Source: Pseudoxanthomonas sp. PXM01
GTDB lineage: Bacteria > Pseudomonadota > Gammaproteobacteria > Xanthomonadales > Xanthomonadaceae
Direction of reading: 5' to 3'
DNA: 64,000 nt
NCBI RefSeq assembly: GCF_014851815.1
Contig: NZ_JACVAJ010000001.1
Location: 1,054,001 to 1,118,000, forward strand
Each line of letters starts with the position of its first letter. Position 1 is the first letter of the stretch. Made by a program: the position numbers and the translations under genes. Shown here piece after piece: positions 24,678 through 32,865 of this stretch. The notes under the pieces are model-generated. The model searched no databases. It was not told the origin of the DNA and was given only the letters and a program-made list of their open reading frames with translations.

Positions 24678-24947
24678 TCAAGGCAGGCGCGAGGGAACGA
24701 CGGGAAACGGCAGTTCGACCTTGTGGTCGTACGCGCGCTGGCATGCCTTGGACATGTGGAAGTCGCGTGCCGCCCGTCGCTGGGTCGGCGTGGCGTCCTT
24801 CGGCATCGGCTGCGATGCCGCGGCCCGGGCCTCGTCGGCGCACCAGGCGAACGGCGCGGAGACTGGCGGATCGTTCGCTGCCATCGGATCGCTGGCACAA
24901 GCAGCCAGCAACAGGACTGCCAAAGACAGGACTCGCGTGAGGTACAT
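24678..24947 (-). CDS. Small putative lipoprotein
   Basis: 89 residues. The hydrophobic leader ends in the lipobox LAAC, giving an N-terminal lipidated Cys17 followed by ASDP; Asp at +3 of the mature chain is not the +2 retention signal, so outer-membrane sorting is possible. The mature part has two more Cys (in FAWCADEAR and SKACQRAY) that could form a disulfide. GGAGAGCG precedes the ATG. No domain is recognised. It lies 22 bases upstream of the Hsp15-like gene on the same strand. Confidence 0.65.
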   Translation of the reverse strand: MYLTRVLSLAVLLLAACASDPMAANDPPVSAPFAWCADEARAAASQPMPKDATPTQRRAARDFHMSKACQRAYDHKVELPFPVVPSRLP

Positions 24948-25052
24948 GGCGCTCTCCGTAGCCGTTAGCGCAAGTCTGCACCGAAATGCATGGGACGGAA
25001 ACGCGAACGGCCACCCGAAGGTGGCCGTCCGTGCGACGCGCTTCTGCCGGAA

Positions 25053-25454
25053 TTACTCGGCGGCAGCGGCGGCGGCAGCCTGACGGGCGACCTTGGCGGC
25101 GGCGTTGGCGGCCAGGTCTTCCTTGATGCGGGCAGCCTTGCCTTCCAGGTCGCGCAGGTAGTACAGCTTGCCGGCGCGGACCTTGCCGCGGCGCTTCACT
25201 TCGACCGAGTCGATCGAGGCGCTGTGGGTCTGGAAGACGCGCTCGACGCCGTAACCGTGCGAGATCTTGCGGACGGTGAAGGCCGAGTTCAGGCCGGCGT
25301 TCTTCTTGGCGATGACGACGCCTTCGTACGCCTGCACGCGCTCGCGGTTGCCTTCCTTGACCTTCACGTTGACGACCACGGTGTCACCGGGGCCGAACGC
25401 GGGCAGCTCGCGCGTGATCTGGGAGGCTTCGAATTCCTGGAGGAGCTTGCTCAT
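25053..25454 (-). CDS. rplS: 50S ribosomal protein L19
   Basis: 133 residues. Typical L19 features are [49 protein letters not shown] and the conserved [33 protein letters not shown] region (here [10 protein letters not shown]). A low-complexity Ala-rich tail ([16 protein letters not shown]) extends past the usual 115 residues. It is the last gene of the rpsP-rimM-trmD-rplS operon, 149 bases after trmD. Confidence 0.97.
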   Translation of the reverse strand: MSKLLQEFEASQITRELPAFGPGDTVVVNVKVKEGNRERVQAYEGVVIAKKNAGLNSAFTVRKISHGYGVERVFQTHSASIDSVEVKRRGKVRAGKLYYLRDLEGKAARIKEDLAANAAAKVARQAAAAAAAE

Positions 25455-25603
25455 GTTGGCACCAATGCTTGTATGCGTGATCGTGTCTTGCGACAGCGGA
25501 AAACTGATGCAGTCGCCGGATTGCGCTGCACGATATTCTTATGGGATCCCGGGCGAGAACCGCCCAAGGGTCGCGCATTCTACCGGATTCCCGGCCGGGC
25601 TGG

Positions 25604-26362
25604 CTACCCCGCCCCGCCCTCGCCCGTTTCCTGGTCCCGGAAGGCTGTCAGCAGCGCCTTGTCGGCCTTCGAGAGACTGCCCTCGTCCAGCAGGTCCGGC
25701 CGCCGCCGTGCGGTCCGGCCCAGCGACTGCTGCCGGCGCCAACGGGCGATGGCGGCGTGGTCCCCGGAGCGAAGGACCGCCGGCACGTCGCCCAGCGGGT
25801 GGGACGACGGGTGGGTGAAATGGGGGCAATCCAGCAGGCCATCGCCCTCGAAACTGTCCTGCACGGCCGAATCGGCATCGTTCAGCGCACCGTCCTGCAG
25901 CCGGCCCACCGCGTCGATGACCACCGCCGCAGCCAGCTCGCCGCCCGACAGCACGTAGTCGCCGATGGACAGTTCCTCGTCCACGTGGGCCTTCAGGAAA
26001 CGCTCGTCCACGCCTTCGTAGCGACCGCACAGCAGGATCATCCGCGGCAATGCCGCCAGCTCGCGCGCCTTCTTCTGGGTCAGCGGCGCGCCTTGCGGAC
26101 TCATGTAGATCACGGGCGCCGGAGCCGGATCCGCCCCGCGCACCGCCGTCAGGCAGGCCAGCAAGGGCTCGACCATCATCACCATGCCGGGGCCGCCACC
26201 GAACGGGCGGTCGTCCACGCGCCGGTAGCCACCGCTGGCGTAATCGCGCGGATTCCATCCATGCAGCGACAGCAGCCCGCGCTCCTGCGCACGCCCGACC
26301 ACCCCCACGGCGGCGGCCTGGGCGATGAAATCGGGAAACAGGGTCATCACGTCGATACGCAT
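25604..26362 (-). CDS. trmD: tRNA (guanine-N1-)-methyltransferase TrmD
   Basis: 252-residue SPOUT-class methyltransferase making m1G37 in tRNAs, which prevents frameshifting. It shows [11 protein letters not shown] at the start, [15 protein letters not shown], the deep knot that binds S-adenosylmethionine ([14 protein letters not shown] and [20 protein letters not shown]), and the linker to the tRNA-binding C-terminal domain ([13 protein letters not shown]). The catalytic Asp is in the [14 protein letters not shown] region. The order after rimM is the canonical one. Confidence 0.97.
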   Translation of the reverse strand: MRIDVMTLFPDFIAQAAAVGVVGRAQERGLLSLHGWNPRDYASGGYRRVDDRPFGGGPGMVMMVEPLLACLTAVRGADPAPAPVIYMSPQGAPLTQKKARELAALPRMILLCGRYEGVDERFLKAHVDEELSIGDYVLSGGELAAAVVIDAVGRLQDGALNDADSAVQDSFEGDGLLDCPHFTHPSSHPLGDVPAVLRSGDHAAIARWRRQQSLGRTARRRPDLLDEGSLSKADKALLTAFRDQETGEGGAG

Positions 26363-26425
26363 GGCGATCGGCTGGAACTCGGTGAAGGTGCAGGGTAACC
26401 GCCACGGCGGTCGCCTGCGGAACGG

Positions 26426-26953
26426 CTAGAACTCGGGGTCCCAGTCGACGGTGACCACGCCGGCCTCGAAATCCACCGAGCGCACGTAGTCGGGTTCGAC
26501 GAACGGGATCAGCCGCTCACGATCCCCGCGCGCGACGAGTACGTCGTTGGCGCCGGTCGAAAACAGGTGCGAGACAGTGCCGAAATCAGCGCCGTCGACA
26601 TGAATGACGCGCAGGCCTTCCAGATCGACCCAGTAGAACTCGCCGGCACTCGGCGGGGGCAATGCGGAGCGCGGGACGAAGATTTCCTGCCCGTGCATGG
26701 CCTCCACCTGGTCGCGGTCTTCCACGCCCGGCAGCGTCGCCACCAGATGCTTGCCCGAGGCCTTGCCACGCGCGCCACTCAGCTCGCGCTCGACGCCGGC
26801 GGCATCGCGCAGGGTCCACGGCTGGTAGCGGAAGATCGCCTCGCGCGGCTCCGTCCAGGATTCGATCTTGATCTGGCCACGCACACCAAAAGCGCCCAGA
26901 AGCCTTCCCAGCAGAATCATCTTCTGCGGGGTCGGTGGGCGCTCGGTGTTCAT
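26426..26953 (-). CDS. rimM: Ribosome maturation factor RimM
   Basis: 175 residues from ATG 26953. The N-terminal beta-barrel contains [20 protein letters not shown] and [14 protein letters not shown]; the C-terminal PRC-barrel shows [30 protein letters not shown] and [15 protein letters not shown]. It helps 30S assembly by binding S19. An alternative start at 26992 would share TGATG with the rpsP stop and add 13 residues. That coupling is attractive, but the extra residues are not family-like and neither site has a clear ribosome binding site. Confidence 0.94.
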   Translation of the reverse strand: MNTERPPTPQKMILLGRLLGAFGVRGQIKIESWTEPREAIFRYQPWTLRDAAGVERELSGARGKASGKHLVATLPGVEDRDQVEAMHGQEIFVPRSALPPPSAGEFYWVDLEGLRVIHVDGADFGTVSHLFSTGANDVLVARGDRERLIPFVEPDYVRSVDFEAGVVTVDWDPEF

Positions 26954-26991
26954 GCGTAAGGTAGGCCGCGCGATCTGCGCGGCCGAAGCCA

Positions 26992-27246
26992 TCAGGCCGC
27001 CGGAGCAGCCTTGACTTCCTTGTACAGGTTGCGGACCTTCTCGGTCAGCTGCGCACCGTTGCCGACCCAATGGTCGACACGGGCGATGTTGAGTTCAACG
27101 CGCTTCTCGGCACCAGCGGCGACCGGGTTGTAGAAACCCACGCGCTCGATGTTGCGGCCGTCACGCGCGCTGCGCGAGTCGGTGACGATGATGTGGTAGA
27201 AGGGGCGCTTCTTCGCGCCGCCGCGGGTGAGACGGATCTTGACCAT
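26992..27246 (-). CDS. rpsP: 30S ribosomal protein S16
   Basis: 84 residues beginning [20 protein letters not shown], with [19 protein letters not shown] and the closing [21 protein letters not shown], all normal for S16. It is the first gene of the rpsP-rimM-trmD-rplS operon. Confidence 0.97.
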   Translation of the reverse strand: MVKIRLTRGGAKKRPFYHIIVTDSRSARDGRNIERVGFYNPVAAGAEKRVELNIARVDHWVGNGAQLTEKVRNLYKEVKAAPAA

Positions 27247-27295
27247 GGTGTTTTCCAGTGTTGCCCAGTCGCCAGAATGGCGAGGTAAGCCGGCT

Positions 27296-27324
27296 ATTCT
27301 AAGCCATTGAATCGCTCAGGAAAA
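27296..27324 (-). promoter_or_regulatory. Candidate promoter of the rpsP operon
   Basis: On the minus strand TTTTCC (27324-27319), 17 bases, TAGAAT (27301-27296). The -10 matches five of six bases and the -35 is weak. The expected start lies about 43 bases before the rpsP ATG. Confidence 0.45.
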
Positions 27325-27352
27325 CCCACCCCGGTTTCCGAGCCTTCGGAGG

Positions 27353-28153
27353 TCAGGCCAGCGGCTCCCACGGCACGCCATCCAGCGCGGCGTTGAGGCG
27401 GGCCATGAGGGCGATATCAGCACCCCATGCGACGGCATCCACGCCGACGACCGGCTGCAAGCCACTGGCATTGCAGGCAAATCCGGCCCGGAACGCGCCC
27501 AGATCCGGCACACCCACCCGCGCGGCACGCTGCGGGATGCCCGCCCGGTCCAAGCCGGCCTGGAGCAGCCGTTCGGCCGTCCCCCGCAAGGCCGGGCCCT
27601 CCGGCCACACGACGGACTGGCCATCCCACAGGCCCAGGTTCCAGATCGACCCCTCGACCACCTGCCCCGCCGGATCGACGAACAGCGCGTCGTCGTAGCC
27701 GTCGGCCAGCGCCTGCCGGCGGTAGTGGAACAGCGGGAACGTACCCACATGCTTGTACTGCGGAAGCGGGCGGACGAACGGATAACTCTTCACCCGCAGC
27801 GCCGGCTTGTCCGGCGAGGAGGCGGGCGACAGCGTCACCAGCACATCGGGCGTCACGCTGCGCGACGGGTCGCGGTAATCGAACTGCGTGGAGAACACGG
27901 TGATGCGCACCGACGCATCGCGCATGCCGGCCCCGGCGAGAGCCCGCGCGGCAAGCTGCAACGCGCCGTCGCCGTCCAGCTGTGTGCCGAAGAGCGCCAG
28001 CGTCGCCTCCTGCAGACGCTGCACGTGCAGCGCACGCCCCTGCACCGCGCCATGGCGCACCTGCATCGACGTGAAGTGACCGTAGTTGGTCAAGGCCAGC
28101 GCACGCAGGTCGTCGGCGCTGGCGGGGCTGCCGTTGAGGAAGGCCGAGGTCAT
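27353..28153 (-). CDS. pabC: Class IV PLP enzyme, aminodeoxychorismate lyase-like
   Basis: 266-residue fold-IV PLP enzyme. The Schiff-base lysine is K134 in LPQYKHVGTF, and E167 in GQVVEGSIWNL is the residue that contacts the PLP ring nitrogen. The arrangement and length fit 4-amino-4-deoxychorismate lyase, which makes p-aminobenzoate for folate. D- or branched-chain aminotransferases of the same fold cannot be excluded, so the symbol is tentative. The start at ATG 28153 is chosen because the longer frame runs through the REP element. Confidence 0.78.
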   Translation of the reverse strand: MTSAFLNGSPASADDLRALALTNYGHFTSMQVRHGAVQGRALHVQRLQEATLALFGTQLDGDGALQLAARALAGAGMRDASVRITVFSTQFDYRDPSRSVTPDVLVTLSPASSPDKPALRVKSYPFVRPLPQYKHVGTFPLFHYRRQALADGYDDALFVDPAGQVVEGSIWNLGLWDGQSVVWPEGPALRGTAERLLQAGLDRAGIPQRAARVGVPDLGAFRAGFACNASGLQPVVGVDAVAWGADIALMARLNAALDGVPWEPLA

Positions 28154-28181
28154 GCGGGCCGGATCTCCGCTTCGGTCGAAT

Positions 28182-28241
28182 GTGGGAGCGACGTAAGTCG
28201 CGATGAGCGGAGACACGATCGCGACTTGCGTCGCTCCCACA
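28182..28241. repeat. REP palindrome, copy A (paired)
   Basis: Two inverted copies of a REP unit with core GGGAGCGACGTAAGTCGC face each other at 28182-28204 and 28219-28241, with one mismatch and a 14-base loop. Each unit also folds by itself (GCGAC-GTAA-GTCGC) behind a GTGG tetranucleotide, as RAYT-mobilised REPs do. It lies between ffh and the pabC-like gene. Confidence 0.88.
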
Positions 28242-28259
28242 GGATAGAACAGCGGAGGC

Positions 28260-29630
28260 TCAGCGGAACGGCATGCCGCCGCGACCACCCATCATGCTCT
28301 TCATGTTGCGCATCATGCCCTTCATGCCGCCGCCAGCCAGCTTGCCCATCATCTTTTCCATCTGCTGGTACTGCTTCATCAGCTTGTTGACGTCGGCCGG
28401 CGTCAGGCCCGCGCCCTTGGCGATGCGGGCACGGCGCGAGCCGTTGAGCAACGCCGGGTTGCGGCGCTCCTTCTTCGTCATCGAGTTGATGATGGCGATC
28501 ATGCGCGGCACTTCCTTGCCCTGCTGCACCTGCTGCTTCACGTGCTCGGGAATCTGGCCCATGCCCGGCAGCTTGTCCATCAGGCCGCTGATGCCGCCCA
28601 TGTTCTGCATCTGCTCCAACTGGTCGCGCATGTCGTTGAGGTCGAACTTCTTGCCCTTGATGACCTTCGCGGCCAGCTTCTCGGCCTTCTCGCGGTCGAC
28701 GTTCTGTTCGACCTGCTCCACCAGCGACAGCACGTCGCCCATGTCGAGGATGCGGTTGGCCACGCGCTCGGGGTGGAAGACATCCAGGCCGTCGGGCTTC
28801 TCGCCCACGCCGATGAACTTGATCGGCTTGCCGGTGATGTAACGCACCGACAGCGCCGCGCCACCGCGCGCATCGCCGTCGGTCTTGGTCAGCACCACGC
28901 CGGTCAGCGGCAGTGCCTCGCTGAAGGCCTTGGCGGTGTTGGCCGCGTCCTGGCCGGTCATGGCGTCGACGACGAACAGCGTCTCCACCGGCTTGACCGC
29001 GGCGTGCAGCGCCTTGATCTCGGCCATCATGGCCTCGTCGATCGCCAGGCGGCCGGCGGTATCGACCAGCAGCACGTCGACGAAGGACTTCTTTGCATCG
29101 TCGATGGCGGCACGGACGATGGCTTCGGGCTTCTGGCCCGCGTCGGACGGGAAGAACAGCACGTCGACCTGCTGCGCCAGCGTCTTCAGCTGCTCGATGG
29201 CGGCCGGACGGTAGACGTCGGCACTGACCACCATGACCTTCTTCTTGCGCTTCTCGCGCAGGTGCTTGGCCAGCTTGCCGACCGTGGTGGTCTTGCCGGC
29301 ACCTTGCAGGCCGGCCATCAGGATGACGGCGGGCGCGGGCACGTTGAGGTTCAGGTCGCTGGCCTGCGAGCCCATCACCGCGGTCAGCTCATCGCGGACG
29401 ACCTTGATCAGTGCCTGGCCGGGAGTCAGCGACTTCAGCACTTCCTGGCCGACCGCGCGCACCTTGATGCGCTCGATCAGCGCCTGCACCACCGGCAGGG
29501 CCACGTCGGCCTCCAGCAGCGCGATGCGTACTTCGCGGGTCGCCTCGCGGATGTTCTCCTCGCTCAGGCGGCCGCGGCCGCGCAGGCGCTCGATGGTGCC
29601 GGAGAGTCGCTGGGTCAGGGATTCGAACAT
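28260..29630 (-). CDS. ffh: Signal recognition particle GTPase Ffh
   Basis: 456-residue protein component of SRP. The N-domain (1-90) precedes the G-domain with P-loop GLQGAGKTTT at 107-116, DVYRPAAIEQL, DTAGRL, TKTDGDARGGAALS and the closing GVGEKPDGLDVFHP. The methionine-rich M-domain (about 300-456) binds 4.5S RNA and signal sequences: MRDQLEQMQNMGGISGLMDKLPGM, the RNA-binding SRRARIAKGAG and a Met/Gly-rich tail. The length is typical. It is divergent from a YpjD-type gene, a common pairing in gammaproteobacteria. Confidence 0.98.
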   Translation of the reverse strand: MFESLTQRLSGTIERLRGRGRLSEENIREATREVRIALLEADVALPVVQALIERIKVRAVGQEVLKSLTPGQALIKVVRDELTAVMGSQASDLNLNVPAPAVILMAGLQGAGKTTTVGKLAKHLREKRKKKVMVVSADVYRPAAIEQLKTLAQQVDVLFFPSDAGQKPEAIVRAAIDDAKKSFVDVLLVDTAGRLAIDEAMMAEIKALHAAVKPVETLFVVDAMTGQDAANTAKAFSEALPLTGVVLTKTDGDARGGAALSVRYITGKPIKFIGVGEKPDGLDVFHPERVANRILDMGDVLSLVEQVEQNVDREKAEKLAAKVIKGKKFDLNDMRDQLEQMQNMGGISGLMDKLPGMGQIPEHVKQQVQQGKEVPRMIAIINSMTKKERRNPALLNGSRRARIAKGAGLTPADVNKLMKQYQQMEKMMGKLAGGGMKGMMRNMKSMMGGRGGMPFR

Positions 29631-29663
29631 GAGAGCGGGCAGGACCAGGGAAAACGGACGGCG

Positions 29664-29669
29664 ATTATA
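29664..29669 (-). promoter_or_regulatory. Consensus -10 element upstream of ffh
   Basis: On the minus strand a perfect TATAAT (in CGCTATAATCGCC), 33 bases before the ffh ATG. No good -35 was found at 16-19 bases. Confidence 0.45.
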
Positions 29670-29756
29670 GCGGCCCCGCCAGCGACCTCCGTTGCACGCG
29701 CATCACGGCCGCGAGCGCCCCTGCGCCGGCGCCGTCCGCTGTGCGACACTTCCCCG

Positions 29757-30548
29757 ATGGCAATCATTCTCATCGCCGTCGCCCTCTATCTGCTGGCCGC
29801 CGGCCTGGTGGTCCGTTCCGTCACCCGCGACACCGGCGATGCGCCGCGCCCCTGGGCCTGGCCGGCCCTGGCGGCGGTGGTATTGCATGGCACCTACCAC
29901 CTGCTGGTCGCCTGGCGCACGCCGGGCGGGCCGGACATGCATTTCTTCGCCGCGCTGTCGCTGGTGTCGCTGGGCATGGCGGCGATGACGCTGCTGGTCG
30001 CGGTCCGCGGCCGGATGGCGGCCCTAGGCGTGGTCGCCTTCCCGCTGGCCTCCCTGATGCTGACGCTCTACCACGTCTACGGGCACCAGACGTCGGTCGG
30101 GCTGGACTGGCGCGTGCAATTGCACGCCTGGCTGGCCCTGCTGGCGTATGCCGCGCTGGCGATCGCCGCGCTGCTGGCGGTGATGCTGTCGGCGCAGGAG
30201 CGTGCGCTGCGCCGGCGCGAGTTCCATGTGTGGCTGCGCGCCCTGCCGCCACTGACGGAGCTGGAAGACCTGCTGTTCCGCACGATCACGGTCGGCTTCA
30301 TCCTGCTGACCGCCACGCTGCTGACCGGCGTGCTGTTCGTCGAGAATTTCCTGGTCCAGAAGCTCACCCACAAGACCGTACTGAGCGTGCTGTCGTGGCT
30401 GACCTTCGGCGCCCTGCTGATCGGCCGCTGGCGCTACGGCTGGCGCGGCGCCAAGGCCGTGCACTGGACGCTCACCGCGATGGTGCTGCTGTTGCTGGCG
30501 TTCTTCGGCAGCAAGTTCGTCTACGAGATGGTGTTGAGGCGCGGTTGA
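29757..30548 (+). CDS. YpjD/CcsA-type inner membrane protein (cytochrome c assembly family)
   Basis: 263 residues with about eight membrane helices, beginning MAIILIAVALYLLAAGLVV. It carries the conserved pieces of the cytochrome c assembly (CcsA/CcmC/CcmF) superfamily in the short YpjD form: a His in LHGTYHLL, LDWRVQLHAWLALLAYAAL, the PPLTELEDLLFRTITVGFI helix and LTHKTVLSVLSWLTFGALL. Histidines in the membrane segments could bind heme. The YpjD branch is linked to Mg/Co (CorC-type) proteins rather than proven cytochrome assembly, so the exact role is open. It starts 126 bases from divergent ffh. Confidence 0.85.
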   Translation: MAIILIAVALYLLAAGLVVRSVTRDTGDAPRPWAWPALAAVVLHGTYHLLVAWRTPGGPDMHFFAALSLVSLGMAAMTLLVAVRGRMAALGVVAFPLASLMLTLYHVYGHQTSVGLDWRVQLHAWLALLAYAALAIAALLAVMLSAQERALRRREFHVWLRALPPLTELEDLLFRTITVGFILLTATLLTGVLFVENFLVQKLTHKTVLSVLSWLTFGALLIGRWRYGWRGAKAVHWTLTAMVLLLLAFFGSKFVYEMVLRRG

Positions 30549-30559
30549 TTCACACCCGG

Positions 30560-30594
30560 GGGAGCGACGTAAGTCGCGACTGACATCGCTCCCA
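30560..30594. repeat. REP element, copy B (shortened)
   Basis: One complete REP unit (GGGAGCGACGTAAGTCGC at 30560-30577) followed by a shortened inverted partner of which only TCGCTCCCAC remains. It sits between the convergent ypjD-like and radA genes. Confidence 0.85.
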
Positions 30595-30613
30595 CAACAT
30601 CGGCAGCAGCGCC

Positions 30614-32002
30614 CTACTCCGCCGCCGCTTCCAGCGCCTGCGACAACCGCTCCACCGCCACCACTTCCAGGCCCTTGAACGTGCCCGACTTCGGCGCATT
30701 GCCTTTGGGCACGATGGCACGCTTGAAGCCATGCGTGGCCGCTTCGCGCAGGCGCTCTTCGCCGTTGGGCACCGGCCGGATCTCGCCGGACAGACCCACT
30801 TCGCCGAAGGCCACGGTCTTCTCGGCCAGCGGGCGGTCGCGCAGCGAGGACAGCACGGCCAGCAGTACCGGCAGGTCGGCCGCAGTTTCCTGCACGCGGA
30901 TGCCGCCGACGACATTGACGAACACGTCCTGGTCGCCCACCACCACGCCGCCGTGCCGGTGCAGCACGGCCAGCAGCATCGCCAGGCGGTTCTGTTCCAG
31001 ACCCACCGCCACGCGGCGCGGGTTGGACAGCGGCGAGCTGTCGACCAGCGCCTGCACTTCCACCAGCAGCGGACGCGTGCCCTCGCGGGTGACCATCACG
31101 CAGCTGCCGGGCTGCTGGGCGCTGCCGGACAGGAAGATCGCCGACGGGTTGGGCACTTCCTTCAGGCCCTTCTCGCCCATCGCGAATACACCCAGCTCGT
31201 TGACCGCGCCGAAGCGGTTCTTGAAGGCGCGCAGCACGCGGAAGCGGCTGCCGCTCTCGCCTTCGAAATACAGCACGGCGTCGACCATGTGTTCCAGCAC
31301 GCGGGGGCCGGCGATGCCGCCTTCCTTGGTCACGTGGCCGACCAGGAACACGGCGGTGCCGGTCTCCTTGGCATAGCGCACCAGCCGGGCGGCGCTCTCG
31401 CGCACCTGGCTGACGGAACCGGGCGCGGCGGTCAGCGATTCGGTCCACAGGGTCTGCACGGAGTCGGCGACGATCAGCTTGGGCCGGGCGACGGAGGCGT
31501 GCTGCAGGATGCTCTCGATGCCGGTCTCGGCCAGCGCCTGCAGGTTGTCCAGCGGCAGGTCCAGGCGTACGGCGCGGCCGGCGACCTGGGCCAGCGACTC
31601 CTCGCCAGTGACGTACAGGGCCGGCAGGCTGGCCGACATGCGGGCCAGCGCCTGCAGCAGCAGGGTGGACTTGCCGATGCCGGGGTCGCCACCGACCAGC
31701 ACCACGGCGCCTTCGACCAGGCCACCGCCCAGCACGCGGTCGAATTCGCCGATGCCGGTGGTCACGCGCGCCTCTTCGCTGTGGCGGACGTCCTTCAGGG
31801 CGGTGATCTTGGGGGCTTCGGCCTTGCCGGCCCAGCCGGAACGACGGGCGGCGGCGGGTGACCCGGCCGCGGCCTCCAGCACGATCTCGCTGAGCGAGTT
31901 CCAGGCGCCGCAGTCGGCGCACTGGCCCTGCCACTTGCTGTGCTCGGCCCCGCATTCGGTGCAGACGTAGGCGGTACGGGACTTGGCGGAGGTCTTGGCC
32001 AC
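30614..32002 (-). CDS. radA: DNA repair protein RadA (Sms)
   Basis: 462-residue RecA-like branch-migration helicase. The N-terminal four-cysteine zinc finger is C14, C17, C28 and C31 (CTEC...CADC). The Walker A motif GGDPGIGKST is at 104-113. The RadA signature KNRFGAVNELGVF follows in the middle. The C-terminal Lon-protease-like domain contains GSCVMVTREGTRPLLVEVQ, VFVNVVGGIRV and GEVGLSGEIRPV; the Lon-like part lacks proteolytic function in this family. Length and domains are complete. Confidence 0.97.
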   Translation of the reverse strand: MAKTSAKSRTAYVCTECGAEHSKWQGQCADCGAWNSLSEIVLEAAAGSPAAARRSGWAGKAEAPKITALKDVRHSEEARVTTGIGEFDRVLGGGLVEGAVVLVGGDPGIGKSTLLLQALARMSASLPALYVTGEESLAQVAGRAVRLDLPLDNLQALAETGIESILQHASVARPKLIVADSVQTLWTESLTAAPGSVSQVRESAARLVRYAKETGTAVFLVGHVTKEGGIAGPRVLEHMVDAVLYFEGESGSRFRVLRAFKNRFGAVNELGVFAMGEKGLKEVPNPSAIFLSGSAQQPGSCVMVTREGTRPLLVEVQALVDSSPLSNPRRVAVGLEQNRLAMLLAVLHRHGGVVVGDQDVFVNVVGGIRVQETAADLPVLLAVLSSLRDRPLAEKTVAFGEVGLSGEIRPVPNGEERLREAATHGFKRAIVPKGNAPKSGTFKGLEVVAVERLSQALEAAAE

Positions 32003-32067
32003 GGGGAACCTGTCGTAGAAGCGAGCGGCTACTGTATCGGCCCGCCGTCTCCGCGGGCGAGACCCGG

Positions 32068-32095
32068 AAAAAACAAAGCCCCGCCGAAGCGGGGC
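32068..32095 (-). terminator. Intrinsic terminator after tRNA-Thr
   Basis: Stem GCCCCGC (32078-32084) / GCGGGGC (32089-32095) with a CGAA loop. On the minus strand it is followed by TTTGTTTTTT. It ends the tRNA-Thr transcript before radA. Confidence 0.88.
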
Positions 32096-32106
32096 CTTGT
32101 CACGAC

Positions 32107-32182
32107 TGGTGCCGGAAATAGGAATCGAACCTACGACCTACGCATTACGAATGCGCCGCTCTACCAACTGAGCTATTCCGGC
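32107..32182 (-). tRNA. tRNA-Thr (anticodon CGT)
   Basis: 76 bases on the minus strand. The acceptor stem is GCCGGAA/TTCCGGC with discriminator A and encoded CCA (32109-32107), the anticodon loop TTCGTAA gives CGT, and the T-arm is GTAGG-TTCGATT-CCTAT. It reads ACG codons, which are frequent in this G+C-rich genome. Confidence 0.95.
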
Positions 32183-32455
32183 GGAGCCGCGAATTTTAGG
32201 GGCTGGGGTGGGGGCTGGTCAATGCGGGGGTGTTGGGGGTTGGCTGGTAAGCCGCTGGGAAGCCGAGGTGTGGGGTGCGGGGTTCGGGGCTCAACTCGAC
32301 GCATGGCCCTGCGGCAACGACAAGTGCCGCAAGGCGGGCATTGTCTTTATCAGTTAGGGCGTCGTTTTCTGAACCCGGCTTTCCGCGTCGCATGCTTCGA
32401 GTTTGACAAGCCAAGGGATTCTTCCACGCTCCTCCATCACCCCAAAAAAGCGCCG

Positions 32456-32854
32456 TTACCTCAGCTTTAGCTCCCCAGCCCTAAAGTCTGAGAACGATCG
32501 GCACATCCTTCTGAGCATCGTGGAAAGCTCATCAAGTCCGTCTAACTCAGGATCAAAGCTGACGGTGAAAACCCGATCCGCGCCTAGCGCTTCAGCCGCC
32601 TCCTGATAGAGCTCTATTCTTAGCTCATTGGCAAACATTTTTATTGACTCTATGCCGGCATAGGCTGAGCAGGACTCCTCGCTTAAAGTTATGTGTACGT
32701 CATCCTGCCCAAGTTCGACATCCTCTTTGGTGGGCGCAGAAGCTTTCTGCAGAAGAAGATACTGCCTTGTTTCGTATTGATCATCAGCCAACCCCGCCAT
32801 CAGAACACCATCGTTCTCACCGGAGTAAGCAAACCTTGCAATGAATCTTTTCAT
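32456..32854 (-). CDS. Imm10-like immunity protein for the Rhs toxin
   Basis: 132-residue cytoplasmic protein with no signal peptide. NDGVLMAGLADDQYETRQYL with LLLQK, followed by VHITLSEESCSAYAGIESI and LGADRVFTVSFDPE, resembles the Imm10 family of polymorphic-toxin immunity proteins (recognition from memory of family motifs). It starts 11 bases after the stop of the Rhs gene on the same strand, with GGGA before the ATG, the usual place for a cognate immunity gene. The coding sequence is visibly less G+C-rich than the chromosome around it and ends in an unusual TTA/AGA-like codon mix, which suggests recent transfer together with the toxin tip. Specificity for this deaminase is inferred from position. 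Confidence 0.8.
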   Translation of the reverse strand: MKRFIARFAYSGENDGVLMAGLADDQYETRQYLLLQKASAPTKEDVELGQDDVHITLSEESCSAYAGIESIKMFANELRIELYQEAAEALGADRVFTVSFDPELDGLDELSTMLRRMCRSFSDFRAGELKLR

Positions 32855-32865
32855 TAAGTTCCCAA

